44,657 nucleotides of DNA, taken from assembly GCA_964435475.1 (NCBI GenBank), contig CAYSZB010000013.1, positions 1 through 44,657 on the forward strand, written 5' to 3'. Positions within the stretch are counted from its first letter, which is position 1; every line of letters begins with the position of its first letter. Made by a program: the position numbers and the translations under genes. The notes beneath the pieces are model-generated. The model made no database searches. It was not told where the DNA came from and was given only the letters and a program-made list of their open reading frames with translations. This document shows, piece by piece, positions 7,102-15,533 of this stretch. Origin of the DNA: CAYSZB01 sp964435475. GTDB lineage: Bacteria > Chloroflexota > Anaerolineae > Anaerolineales > Anaerolineaceae.

Positions 7102-8223
7102 ATGGCTCAATTAATTGCGTTGAAGATCCCTGTTATAAATGCCAATGAAGATCAGGTCCTGCTGGCGGGTTTGGATGTTACCGAAGGACAGAAGGTTGAA
7201 ATCGGCACACACCTGGCGGTCATAGAAACCACCAAATCATCCGCTGAGATCGTAGCAGAACAGGACGGTTTTATCGTTGGCATCATGTTCAAAGCCGGTG
7301 ACACGCTAAAGGTGGGTCAGGTCTGGGCATACATTGCTGATACGCCCCAGGGCAGGGACGAGACCCTGACGCCCTGGGCAAAATCATCTGACAGTAAAAA
7401 AGGATCAACCCCCGATCAATTGCGTATCACCGAACCAGCACTGGCGCTCGCCCGGCAATACCGGGTCGACCTTGAAAAGTTGCCGACGGATCGCTTGATT
7501 ACCACCAGTCATATACAGGACCTGCTCAGTGAACAGCAAGCTTTGTCGCCAAAGCTCCCCTGGGTGCAGAAATACGCCGATCTTAACGGCAGGATGCTGG
7601 TCTATGGCGCTGGCGGGCATGGGCGCAGCCTGGTGGAAATGATCAGGCTTTTACCCGGGTATCAGGTCGAAGGTTTTGTAGATGACGGCATTAACAAGCA
7701 CGAAGAACTGCTCGGTTTACCTGTTCTGGGTGGTCGCGATGCGTTGCAGCGCTTTTTTGATGACGGCATTCATCTCGCGGTCAATGGGGTGGGTGGCATC
7801 AGCAATCCCACCTTGCGCCTGGAAATCTTCGAATTTTTGAACCGCATCGGTTATTTTTGTCCACGATTGATCCATCCCAGTGCATTTCTTGAGACGACAG
7901 CCAAATTAGCCGAGGCTGTGCAGGTATTTCCCTTGGCCTACATTGGCAGCCTGGTAAAGATTGGCTTTGGCTGTATTATTAACACCAGCGTGATCATTTC
8001 GCATGACTGTATCCTGGACGAATTGGTCAATCTGTCGCCGGGGGCTACCCTGGCTGGCGGGGTCCAGGTTGGGTCTGGTTCCCTGGTTGGCATGCGGGCG
8101 ACGATCAACTTGAATGTGAAGGTTGGTTGCGGGGCACGTATCGGCAATGGTGCCACGGTCAAAGCGGATGTGCCTGATCATGGCATTGTGCCTGCTGGAA
8201 CTACCTGGCCTTTAAGATCATAA
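7102..8223 (+). CDS. Lipoyl domain fused to NeuD/PglD-type sugar acyltransferase
   Basis: This 373-residue protein has a composite architecture. Residues 1-83 form a lipoyl domain whose attachment Lys is residue 45 in IETTKSSAE, in the position of the DKA lysine of E2 proteins; the flanks do not look like a biotin site. Residues about 107-143 resemble the peripheral subunit-binding domain of E2, but its usual glycine-rich loop is reduced. Residues about 163-370 are a NeuD/PglD-like enzyme: GAGGHGR (169-175) starts the small Rossmann domain, and a left-handed beta-helix follows with the probable catalytic His301 in ISHDC and SPGATLAGG after it. Known relatives move acetyl from acetyl-CoA to amino sugars. 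Here the acyl group could come straight from E1 through the lipoyl arm. The domains are seen; the direct transfer is inference. Confidence 0.88.
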   Translation: MAQLIALKIPVINANEDQVLLAGLDVTEGQKVEIGTHLAVIETTKSSAEIVAEQDGFIVGIMFKAGDTLKVGQVWAYIADTPQGRDETLTPWAKSSDSKKGSTPDQLRITEPALALARQYRVDLEKLPTDRLITTSHIQDLLSEQQALSPKLPWVQKYADLNGRMLVYGAGGHGRSLVEMIRLLPGYQVEGFVDDGINKHEELLGLPVLGGRDALQRFFDDGIHLAVNGVGGISNPTLRLEIFEFLNRIGYFCPRLIHPSAFLETTAKLAEAVQVFPLAYIGSLVKIGFGCIINTSVIISHDCILDELVNLSPGATLAGGVQVGSGSLVGMRATINLNVKVGCGARIGNGATVKADVPDHGIVPAGTTWPLRS

Positions 8224-8294
8224 ATCTTTCACATCCAGGCAGATTCCAGGATTTTAAGATTTGAACACGAATTAAGGGAGTAGAAGAGGTTCAT

Positions 8295-8741
8295 ATGGTG
8301 TTTTCCAAAAGAAAGAGTTCTTCTGGTTTGATCAACCCGGCGCCAGTCGAGCGGGTCACATCTGTCATCGGTCCAGGGCTCAATTGGAAAGGCGATTTAA
8401 AGGGCAAGGGTGGAGTGCGCATAGAAGGAACACTTGAAGGTGAGATCGCTGTGCGTGGCCTGGTTGTGGTTGGAGAGACCGGGCGCATCAGTTGTGAGAC
8501 CCTCAAGGCAGATTCGGTCATTGTGGCCGGCTATGTGAAAGGCAATATTCTCTGTGAAAGACTGGATATTCGTGCCACTGGACGTGTTTGGGGCGATGTG
8601 GTTACGGTGACATTTGCAACCGAGGAAGGTGCTTTTTTACGTGGGCAGATCCGCATGGAAGACTCTGTCGACCTGAATATCCCAATTTCTATTGGTGATG
8701 ATGGTACTGGAGAGGATAAGACCCTTACTAATGAAGGATAG
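8295..8741 (+). CDS. Bactofilin (polymer-forming cytoskeletal protein)
   Basis: This 148-residue protein has a bactofilin core (about 22-125): TSVIGPGLNWKGDLKG opens the beta-helix, and repeated hydrophobic-glycine turns follow (IEGTLEGEI, VVVGETGRI, VIVAGYVKG, RATGRVWGD). Bactofilins polymerise without nucleotide into filaments, often at the membrane, and guide cell shape or envelope enzymes. Short unstructured ends flank the core, as is usual. It sits 71 bases after the acyltransferase and 6 bases before prolyl-tRNA synthetase. Confidence 0.93.
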   Translation: MVFSKRKSSSGLINPAPVERVTSVIGPGLNWKGDLKGKGGVRIEGTLEGEIAVRGLVVVGETGRISCETLKADSVIVAGYVKGNILCERLDIRATGRVWGDVVTVTFATEEGAFLRGQIRMEDSVDLNIPISIGDDGTGEDKTLTNEG

Positions 8742-8747
8742 ATCTTT

Positions 8748-10517
8748 ATGCGCATGAGCCAGCTTTTTGGGTCAACTCTCCGCGAGGTGCCGGCTGAGGC
8801 GGATATAGCCAGTCACCAGCTGCTATTGCGCGCTGGTTACATTCGTCAACTTGGGGCTGGCATTTTTACCCTGATGCCATTGGGTTGGCGGGTGATCCAG
8901 AACATCGAGGAATTGTTGCGCAAGGGGATGGACAGCATCGCAGGGCAGGAAATGAAGATGCCTGTTGTTCACCCGGCGGATGTCTGGAAGGAAACAAACC
9001 GCTGGTTTGAGATCGATGAGGAGATGGCACGCTTCAAAGACCGTAACGGGCATGATATGGTGCTGGCGATGACCCATGAGGAGATCGTCAGCGACCTGGC
9101 GCGACGCGTGATCCATTCCTATCGCCAGCTGCCGGCGCTGGTCTACCACTTTCAGACCAAGTTCAGGGATGATCCGCGTCCCCGGGCAGGGTTGGTGCGT
9201 GTCAGGGAGTTCACCATGTTGGATTCATACAGCCTGTGTGGCGACATCGACCAACTGGATGGGTTCTATCAGAGCCATTATGCGCTTTACCATGATCTAT
9301 TTGCGCAATGTGGATTGCCTGTCAGGGCAGTTGCTTCTGATTCGGGTATGATGGGTGGCAGCCAGTCGCATGAATTTATGTACCTGTCTGATATCGGTGA
9401 GGATAGCCTGCTTTTTTGTTCGCATTGTGATTATGCTGCCAATCTCCAGGCGGCATTCTTTAAAAAACCAGTGCCAGACCAGGAAATCATTCGCCCTGTT
9501 GAAAAAGTAGCCACGCCAGGCATGCAGGGCATCGATGAATTAAGCGAATTTCTTCGCATTCCCCGAAGTAAAACCTGCAAGGCGGTATTCTATATGGCAG
9601 TCTTGGCGGGTGTTGAACTACCGATGTTCATCTTTGCCCTGGTGCGCGGTGATATGACCCTGAACGAGACCAAATTGTGCCATGCAATATCCACTGCCGG
9701 CAGGGGCACAGTCTTGCACCTGGCTCCAGCAACTGAACAGGAGATCAGGCAGGTTGGCGCAGTGCCGGGTTATGCGTCAGCATTGGCAATTGACCACGCT
9801 CAAGCGCTGGTGATCGCTGATGATCTGCTGCCAGTCTCGCCAAACCTCGTTGCCGGTGCAAACGAGGAGGGTTTTCACCTTCTGAATGTTAATTATGGCC
9901 GCGATTACCAGGCAGACATTGTGGCGGACATTGTCAACGCAGAAGATGGTTTTGCCTGCCCCCATTGTGGCTCACCGCTGCAGCTCAAACGGGGGGTGGA
10001 GGTGGGTCATATTTTTAAGTTGGGCACCCGCTACTCCCAAAAATTGGGCTGTACTTTCCTGGATGAGCAGGGAAAAGAGCAGCTGGTTATCATGGGTTCC
10101 TATGGCATCGGCCTGGGTCGCCTGATGGCTTGTGTGGCAGAAGAACATCACGATGACAGGGGGCTGGTCTGGCCGGTCACCCTGGCACCCTACCTGGTAC
10201 ACCTCGTCTTGTTGCATGGCAGGGATCAAACCGCTCAACAGATGGCTGACCAGGTTTATTCGGATTTGCTCAAAGAAGGCATTTCGACCCTGTACGATGA
10301 CCGGGAAGAGCGCGCCGGTGTCAAATTCAACGATGCTGACCTGGTTGGCATACCGATCCGCGTGACCATCTCAGAGCGCTCATTAGCGCAGGGCGGTGCG
10401 GAGGTAAAACTGCGCATTTCGGATGAAAAAATGATTGTCGCTTTACCAGGTCTGGTACAACATATCCATGAAACCAGCGCTGTTTTATTGGCATCGCTGA
10501 TCCCTCCTCGAAGTTGA
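8748..10517 (+). CDS. proS: Prolyl-tRNA synthetase
   Basis: This 589-residue class II synthetase charges tRNA-Pro with proline. The N-terminus matches bacterial-type ProRS: LLRAGYIRQLGAGIFTLMP, motif 2 around KFRDDPRPRAGLVRVREF, and a large insertion (about 235-395) that is the editing domain for mischarged alanyl-tRNA. Motif 3 is GSYGIGLGRLMA (about 450-461), and the anticodon-binding domain fills the C-terminus with YDDREERAGVKFNDADL. Length is normal for the bacterial form. It starts 6 bases after bactofilin, and the PyrK-like gene begins 3 bases after its stop. Confidence 0.97.
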   Translation: MRMSQLFGSTLREVPAEADIASHQLLLRAGYIRQLGAGIFTLMPLGWRVIQNIEELLRKGMDSIAGQEMKMPVVHPADVWKETNRWFEIDEEMARFKDRNGHDMVLAMTHEEIVSDLARRVIHSYRQLPALVYHFQTKFRDDPRPRAGLVRVREFTMLDSYSLCGDIDQLDGFYQSHYALYHDLFAQCGLPVRAVASDSGMMGGSQSHEFMYLSDIGEDSLLFCSHCDYAANLQAAFFKKPVPDQEIIRPVEKVATPGMQGIDELSEFLRIPRSKTCKAVFYMAVLAGVELPMFIFALVRGDMTLNETKLCHAISTAGRGTVLHLAPATEQEIRQVGAVPGYASALAIDHAQALVIADDLLPVSPNLVAGANEEGFHLLNVNYGRDYQADIVADIVNAEDGFACPHCGSPLQLKRGVEVGHIFKLGTRYSQKLGCTFLDEQGKEQLVIMGSYGIGLGRLMACVAEEHHDDRGLVWPVTLAPYLVHLVLLHGRDQTAQQMADQVYSDLLKEGISTLYDDREERAGVKFNDADLVGIPIRVTISERSLAQGGAEVKLRISDEKMIVALPGLVQHIHETSAVLLASLIPPRS

Positions 10518-10520
10518 TCT

Positions 10521-11234
10521 ATGAAAAGCCAACTGGTCACCCTGGTAGAGATCTGGCAGTCTGGCAGCTTGTGTTGTGGCTCTCTGCAAGCTGATCGGGC
10601 GTTAAATATCTCTGCTGGTCAATATGTCCAGCTTTGGCAGGATCTGCAGCAGACAACCCTTCCTCTTACTGTTTTTCCAATCTCCCTTGTCGAGGATGGA
10701 TTGTTCGCCGTGGATCATCTTATACCACTTTGGGTGCCTGGAGATCAATTACACCTCTTCGGACCACTGGGGCATGGTTTTGAACTGCCTGCCGCAGCAC
10801 GCTCGATCGCTTTGGTCAGTCTTGGTGAAAGTCCGGTGCGCTTGCTGCCCTTGCTGAACCAGGCACTGAAAAGGGATGCTGCAGTGACCTTGTTTTATCC
10901 GGGTATTGAAATCGACCCGATTTTTCCCCGCGATCTTCCGCCTGAGGTCGAGATACAGCCCTTGTCTGCCCTGCCTGGTCTGGTAACATGGGCGGATTAT
11001 CTGGCGATCGACATGGACCTGTCGCAATTATCCCAGCTCTCTGGCCTTCTAGGTCGGGCCAATTTGAACCGCCAGCTAACTGCACAAGGTCAGGTGTTGA
11101 TCAGGTCCGCAATGCCTTGCGCTGGCAGGGCCGCATGTGGCGTTTGTGCAATTTCCACCCGCCGTGGCTTGCGCCTCGCCTGTGAAGATGGGCCTGTTTT
11201 TGACCTGGAGGATGTGCTTGATGTGGCTGGATGA
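10521..11234 (+). CDS. PyrK-like iron-sulfur flavoprotein subunit, divergent
   Basis: This 237-residue protein resembles PyrK, the electron-transfer subunit of class 1B dihydroorotate dehydrogenase. The N-terminal barrel keeps GQYVQLW and the FGPLGHGF loop. The C-terminus keeps four cysteines for a 2Fe-2S cluster spaced C-x5-C-x2-C-x11-C, followed by EDGPVF as in PyrK. The first spacing is one longer than the usual C-x4-C. The NAD-binding glycine motif is replaced by VSLGESPVR, so NADH binding is doubtful. It overlaps the PyrD-like gene by 14 bases, which implies they work as a pair. I would not use the name pyrK without enzymology. Confidence 0.72.
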   Translation: MKSQLVTLVEIWQSGSLCCGSLQADRALNISAGQYVQLWQDLQQTTLPLTVFPISLVEDGLFAVDHLIPLWVPGDQLHLFGPLGHGFELPAAARSIALVSLGESPVRLLPLLNQALKRDAAVTLFYPGIEIDPIFPRDLPPEVEIQPLSALPGLVTWADYLAIDMDLSQLSQLSGLLGRANLNRQLTAQGQVLIRSAMPCAGRAACGVCAISTRRGLRLACEDGPVFDLEDVLDVAG

Positions 11235-12003
11235 TGAAACGGACACTGGGAGCGAATTGCTCCTGCTCAAGCCGCTGGTCAATACGGCTGGTTTTTTGGG
11301 TTTCTATCCAACCTCTCAGCACACACATTTATGGCAGCATTTTGGTGCATTTATAACCAACCCGATCAGTTTCCGTCCAAGAAAGCCTGCCGCAAACCGG
11401 CTCTGTGCCAATTTCCCGGGTGGCATCCTGTTGCACACCGGCTGGCCCAACCCGGGCTTTGATAATGCGTTTAAGCGCTATGCGTTGCGCTGGAGTCGGT
11501 CAAGAATTCCGGTCATCGTCCACCTCTTGGCGGAGGACCCCGATTCACTGGGCTATATGGCTCAAAAACTTGAAACCTGCGAAAATGTGCTTGGGATTGA
11601 ATTGGGTTTTGCCCCGGGACTGGGTGCACCCGAAATTGTTGACCTCATAAAGGCGGCTCAGTGTGAACTGCCGCTGGTGGCTGAAATTTCGTTAAACCAG
11701 GTGGCTTTATTGGCTGATGACCTGGAGGGTTTGCTGTGTTCCATGCTGCACATCGGTGGTACCAGGGGCACACTTCCTGCCAATAATGGTCATTGGGTTA
11801 CGGGCAGGCTTTACAGTAACTCATACCTGCCCCAGGTGATTGAGTGTATCCAGAGTCTGGCGCAAAAGGGTATCAAGATGCTGGCCGGGGGTGGTGTTCG
11901 CTCCAGGCATGATGCCGACATGTTCTTAATCGCAGGGACCACTGGCGTTGCCCTCGATACTGTTTTGTGGTATGGGAAACCTGACCTGGAGGATTGGTTC
12001 TAA
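11221..12003 (+). CDS. PyrD-like FMN barrel protein, orotate site not conserved
   Basis: This 260-residue protein follows the dihydroorotate dehydrogenase TIM barrel in outline: LVNTAGFLGF (19-28), TGWPNPGFD (73-81) where PyrD has the NPG turn, and an FMN-phosphate type end with MLAGGGVRS (220-228) and LIAGTTGVALDT (236-247). Residues expected to hold orotate are missing: the TK pair is TN (46-47), the segment matching NxSCPN is ELGFAP (127-132), and the Lys strand reads VAEIS (153-157). The ATG at 11221 is chosen because GGAGG ends 9 bases upstream; the frame stays open further up inside the PyrK-like gene. It probably acts with that neighbour on some other substrate, or has a non-catalytic role. 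Confidence 0.65.
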   Translation: MWLDDETDTGSELLLLKPLVNTAGFLGFYPTSQHTHLWQHFGAFITNPISFRPRKPAANRLCANFPGGILLHTGWPNPGFDNAFKRYALRWSRSRIPVIVHLLAEDPDSLGYMAQKLETCENVLGIELGFAPGLGAPEIVDLIKAAQCELPLVAEISLNQVALLADDLEGLLCSMLHIGGTRGTLPANNGHWVTGRLYSNSYLPQVIECIQSLAQKGIKMLAGGGVRSRHDADMFLIAGTTGVALDTVLWYGKPDLEDWF

Positions 12004-12092
12004 CCCGCCGGGTTTACAAGCGGAAAATTATTTTTTATAAAACAGCAAGGAAATCTTGAATAAAAAATTCCAGCCAACACATGTTAACAGGA

Positions 12093-12539
12093 TCAGGTCA
12101 GAGGTAGATCTAAAACGATCGTCACCGGGCCATCATTGGTGATGTCCACCACCATGTGCGCCCCAAAAACACCTTCCTGGGTGGCCACCTCCCATCTTTC
12201 TAACTCTTCAGCAAAAATATGCACCAGCGGTTCTGCCAGGTCTGGTTTGGCAGCTTCGGTGAATGATGGGCGTCGGCCTTTGCGGGTGTCGGCATACAGG
12301 GTAAATTGAGACACAACGATGGCGCTGCCTTTGACTTCCTGTATGGACAGGTTCATCTTCCCGTCTGCATCCTCAAAAATGCGCAGTTGGGCAACCTTCG
12401 CCGCCATCGCGCGAGCGATCTCCTGCGTGTCACCAGGGGCAATGCCCAATAGGATCATCAACCCCTGCCCGATTTGGGCAACCACTTTTTCATTGACAGT
12501 CACGCTTCCCTGGCTTACCCGTTGCAGAACAACTCTCAT
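12093..12539 (-). CDS. dtd: D-aminoacyl-tRNA deacylase
   Basis: This 148-residue protein is a standard Dtd, which frees tRNA from D-amino acids and from misattached glycine. The two active-site signatures are present: SQFTLYADTRKGRRPSF (about 97-113) and the cross-subunit NDGPVTI (about 136-142), a variant of the usual NxGPVT. The N-terminus MRVVLQRVSQGSVTV is typical. It is convergent with the PyrD-like gene; the 89 bases between hold only a weak 5-bp hairpin. A TATAAT about 30 bases upstream of the ATG on the minus strand is a likely promoter. Confidence 0.97.
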   Translation of the reverse strand: MRVVLQRVSQGSVTVNEKVVAQIGQGLMILLGIAPGDTQEIARAMAAKVAQLRIFEDADGKMNLSIQEVKGSAIVVSQFTLYADTRKGRRPSFTEAAKPDLAEPLVHIFAEELERWEVATQEGVFGAHMVVDITNDGPVTIVLDLPLT

Positions 12540-12676
12540 GATGTACCTTCGATCGTCATTTCTTGTGATTATAACCTGCCCATGCTTGTTTCTGCTTTGA
12601 CTGCAAGTGAATTTTCCATATGACAGTTCATTTCAAGGGGAGAGTGTACTGCAGCTCGTTCATTTCCGCTATTGGG

Positions 12677-12682
12677 TATAAT
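12677..12682 (+). promoter_or_regulatory. -10 box of RNase D gene, leaderless type
   Basis: TATAAT ends 6 bases before the ATG at 12689. This both gives the promoter and decides the start codon over an upstream in-frame ATG at 12620. Confidence 0.6.
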
Positions 12683-12688
12683 GAATGG

Positions 12689-13828
12689 ATGAATAGCGCG
12701 GCTTCAAAATTACCTTTCAAATATATTGATCAACCACAGCAATTGCAAGATCTGGCTCATGATCTGATGCAGCAGCCTGCAGTTGGTTTGGATACGGAAT
12801 CAAACAGCCTGTTTGCCTACCAGGAGCGGGTCTGCCTGATCCAGCTCTCAACATCTGACCAGGACTACCTGGTGGATACCCTGGCATTATCCGACCTGAG
12901 CTGCCTGGCATCGTTTTTTGCGTCACCTGCCATTCAAAAGATCTTCCATGCCGCAGAATATGACCTGATCTGCCTCAAAAGGGATTATGGCTTTGATATT
13001 CTTAATGTCTTTGATACGATGATTGCTGCCCGAACCCTGGGTTACCAACAGGTTGGTTTGGGAGCCGTTGTGGAGGGTCAATTGGGAGTCCACCTGGATA
13101 AACGCTATCAAAGGGCTAATTGGGGGCAGCGTCCCTTAAAACCGGAGATGCTGGAATATGCCCGCCTGGATTCGCACTACTTGATCTCCCTGCGGGATAA
13201 GTTCTTATCTCAACTGGTTGAGAAAGGACACCTGTCAATTTTTAATGAAGATTGTGAACGCCTCAGTCGCACTTCACAACCCATGGCAAACCATAAGGTG
13301 GATGTATGGCGGGTCAAAGGTGCCACGGATCTCAAACCCCGCCAGGTGACCACCCTTCAAGCCCTGCTTGACCTGCGCGAAAACATCGCCCGCTCAGAAG
13401 ATCGTCCACCATTCAAGATCATGAGTGACCAGGCTTTGCTGGAAATTGCCCAGACCCAGCCTCATTACCCCCAGGAACTGGCGCTTTTGCCTTCTCTCAG
13501 CCCGGGGCAGGTCCAGCGCTTCGGGAAGGGACTGCTGTCAGCTGTCAACAAGTCACGGCGCGCCCCAGCCATTCCCCGCAACCATTATTCAAAACCGGAT
13601 GCAAGATTTCTCTCCCGCAAAGATGCCTTGAGCGATTGGCGAAAACGGGTCGGAATTGATCGGGGCGTTCCATCAGATGTCATCCTGCCGCGGGATATGT
13701 TGAACCTGGTCGCCCAGCAAAACCCGCAGAACTTATCTGAACTTAAAGCAATTATGTCTGATAGTCCTTTCCGTTTTGAACAGTATGGAGAGGAAATGCT
13801 TCAACAATTAGGAGGTAAAGAACCATGA
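12689..13828 (+). CDS. rnd: Ribonuclease D
   Basis: This 379-residue 3'-5' exoribonuclease of the DEDDy class trims tRNA precursors. The three exonuclease motifs are intact: GLDTESN with D35 and E37, HAAEYDL with the second Asp (about 93-99), and YARLDSHY with the Tyr and Asp (about 155-162). A first HRDC helical domain follows at about 210-290 and a second helical segment after it. The reading frame is open to an ATG at 12620, but I prefer 12689 because of the -10 box six bases before it. The stop overlaps the ATG of the beta-CASP nuclease (ATGA), so translation is coupled. Confidence 0.93.
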   Translation: MNSAASKLPFKYIDQPQQLQDLAHDLMQQPAVGLDTESNSLFAYQERVCLIQLSTSDQDYLVDTLALSDLSCLASFFASPAIQKIFHAAEYDLICLKRDYGFDILNVFDTMIAARTLGYQQVGLGAVVEGQLGVHLDKRYQRANWGQRPLKPEMLEYARLDSHYLISLRDKFLSQLVEKGHLSIFNEDCERLSRTSQPMANHKVDVWRVKGATDLKPRQVTTLQALLDLRENIARSEDRPPFKIMSDQALLEIAQTQPHYPQELALLPSLSPGQVQRFGKGLLSAVNKSRRAPAIPRNHYSKPDARFLSRKDALSDWRKRVGIDRGVPSDVILPRDMLNLVAQQNPQNLSELKAIMSDSPFRFEQYGEEMLQQLGGKEP

Positions 13829-15222
13829 AGATCCAATTTCTTGGTGCTGCCAGAACTGTCACTGGTTCCATGCACCTTTTGGAGGTAAACGACCAGCGAT
13901 TACTGCTGGATTGTGGACTATACCAAGGTAAACGGGCGGATACGTATGATGTCAACCAGAAATTACCCTTCGATCCCCGTTCGATAGATGCCGTCATCCT
14001 TTCTCATGCCCATATCGACCACAGCGGCAATCTGCCCAACCTGGTCAAACAGGGTTTTAGCGGTCCGATCTACGCCACAAATGCAACCATGGATCTGGCG
14101 GATATCATGCTGCGCGATTCGGGGCATATTCATGAATGGGACATCCAGTATGTCAATAAACGCCGCCGCAGGAAGAACCTGCCACCTGTTGAACCTTTAT
14201 ATACCATGCAGGATGCCATTAAAACCATGCCTTACTTCAAATCCAAATGGTATGACGAGCAATTTGAACCCGTAAATGGGGTTACTGCAAAGCTGGTAGA
14301 TGCAGGGCATATCCTGGGTTCAGCTGCCATCGTCCTGGATGTTGTGGAGAATGGCAAAAAGACCCGGCTATGGTATTCAGGGGATGTTGGCCGGTTCGAT
14401 GCACCCATCCTGCGCGACCCGGTATTCCCTGAGGATGTGGATTATCTGCTGATGGAATGTACTTATGGTGACAAACCACATTCAGATCTTGAGGATGCCT
14501 TTGATGAGTTTACAGATGTGGTCAATAAGACCATCAAGCGCGGAGGAAAAGTGATCATTCCTGCCTTTTCTGTCGGGCGCACCCAGATGTTGACCTACTG
14601 CCTGGCAGAACGTATGGCGGAGGGAGAGATCCCTGATATCCCGGTGGTCGTTGACAGCCCGCTGGCAGTGGCAGCATCGGACATCTACCGTAAGCACTCA
14701 GAATGTTATGATGAGGAAACCTGGAAATTTATCTCAGAACACCGCCACCCGGCACTGGATTTCAATAACCTGATCTACACCCGCACGGTCGATGAATCCA
14801 AGGCTTTAAATGATTTTAAGGAACCGATGATCATCATTTCTGCTTCTGGTATGGCAGAAAGTGGACGCATCCTGCATCATCTGAAGAACAACATTGAGGA
14901 TGGGCGCAACACGATCATGATCATCAGCTGGCAGTCCCCTGACACCCTGGGTCGCAGGCTGGCGGAAGGTGAACGCAAGGTGCGCATCTTTGGCGAGGAA
15001 TATTTCCGCAAGGCAGCGGTGGCGACCATCGGTGGTCTGTCTGCCCATGCCGGGCAGGATATCCTGGTGGATTATGCCCTGGCAAGCAGGAAAAGCCTCA
15101 AGAAGATCATTCTGGTTCATGGGGAGGAGAAATCATCCACCGCTTTCAGGCAGAAGTTGGGTGAACACGAGGGCATGCCGGAGATCATCTTCCCCCAGAA
15201 AAAGGATGTGATCGAGATTTAG
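13825..15222 (+). CDS. Metallo-beta-lactamase/beta-CASP RNA nuclease
   Basis: This 465-residue protein belongs to the beta-CASP family, which cuts RNA as endo- and/or exonuclease (relatives are CPSF73-like bacterial RNases). The zinc motif LSHAHIDHSG (about 55-64) and the MECTYGD segment (about 210-216) are present. The beta-CASP cap motifs PAFSVGRTQ (about 247-255) and SASGMAESGRI (about 338-348) follow, then an RMMBL-type end with GGLSAHAGQ (about 401-409). AGGAGG precedes the start by 9 bases, and the ATG overlaps the RNase D stop. The coupling with an exoribonuclease points to shared RNA processing or decay. Confidence 0.93.
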   Translation: MKIQFLGAARTVTGSMHLLEVNDQRLLLDCGLYQGKRADTYDVNQKLPFDPRSIDAVILSHAHIDHSGNLPNLVKQGFSGPIYATNATMDLADIMLRDSGHIHEWDIQYVNKRRRRKNLPPVEPLYTMQDAIKTMPYFKSKWYDEQFEPVNGVTAKLVDAGHILGSAAIVLDVVENGKKTRLWYSGDVGRFDAPILRDPVFPEDVDYLLMECTYGDKPHSDLEDAFDEFTDVVNKTIKRGGKVIIPAFSVGRTQMLTYCLAERMAEGEIPDIPVVVDSPLAVAASDIYRKHSECYDEETWKFISEHRHPALDFNNLIYTRTVDESKALNDFKEPMIIISASGMAESGRILHHLKNNIEDGRNTIMIISWQSPDTLGRRLAEGERKVRIFGEEYFRKAAVATIGGLSAHAGQDILVDYALASRKSLKKIILVHGEEKSSTAFRQKLGEHEGMPEIIFPQKKDVIEI

Positions 15223-15252
15223 GGATAAAAAGAGATTGGTTATCGCCTTTTT
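15222..15252 (+). terminator. Likely intrinsic terminator after the nuclease gene
   Basis: GGGATAA (15222-15228) pairs with TTATCGCC (15240-15247) with one bulged G, and five T follow directly. The hairpin begins at the last base of the stop codon. The stem is short, so confidence is moderate. Confidence 0.45.
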
Positions 15253-15295
15253 CCTCCAGGCTGAAAATCTATCGATTATAATTACTCGCGCAACC

Positions 15296-15383
15296 GGAGA
15301 GATGCCAGAGCGGTTGAATGGGACGGTCTCGAAAACCGTTGTAGCCCTAGTGGCTACCGTGGGTTCGAATCCCACTCTCTCCG
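15296..15383 (+). tRNA. tRNA-Ser(CGA)
   Basis: This 88-base class II tRNA has a 7-bp acceptor stem GGAGAGA/TCTCTCC with discriminator G. The anticodon arm ACGGT-CTCGAAA-ACCGT gives anticodon CGA for serine codon UCG. A long variable arm (GTAGCCCTAGTGGCTAC) and the T-arm GTGGG-TTCGAAT-CCCAC follow. The 3' CCA is not encoded (CCT follows the discriminator), so a CCA-adding enzyme is needed. Confidence 0.95.
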
Positions 15384-15427
15384 CCTTATCTCGTCATTGC
15401 GATTTTGCTATCTTCACACCCCTACTC

Positions 15428-15527
15428 NNNNNNNNNNNNNNNNNNNNNNNNNNNNNNNNNNNNNNNNNNNNNNNNNNNNNNNNNNNNNNNNNNNNNNNNN
15501 NNNNNNNNNNNNNNNNNNNNNNNNNNN
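15428..15527. other. Scaffold gap of 100 N
   Basis: Exactly 100 undetermined bases join two contigs. The real length is unknown, and linkage of the regions on each side depends on the scaffolding. The contig edge lies about 45 bases after the tRNA. Confidence 0.98.
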
Positions 15528-15533
15528 AATAAA

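Noticed and set aside
7102..7350. Biotin carrier domain instead of a lipoyl domain in the acyltransferase fusion
   Set aside because: The lysine lies in ETTKSSAE, without the MKM-type context of biotin carriers, and the gene follows E1 subunits.
12002..12014. AACCC-GCC-GGGTT hairpin after the PyrD-like gene as a terminator
   Set aside because: The stem is only 5 bp and no T-run follows directly.
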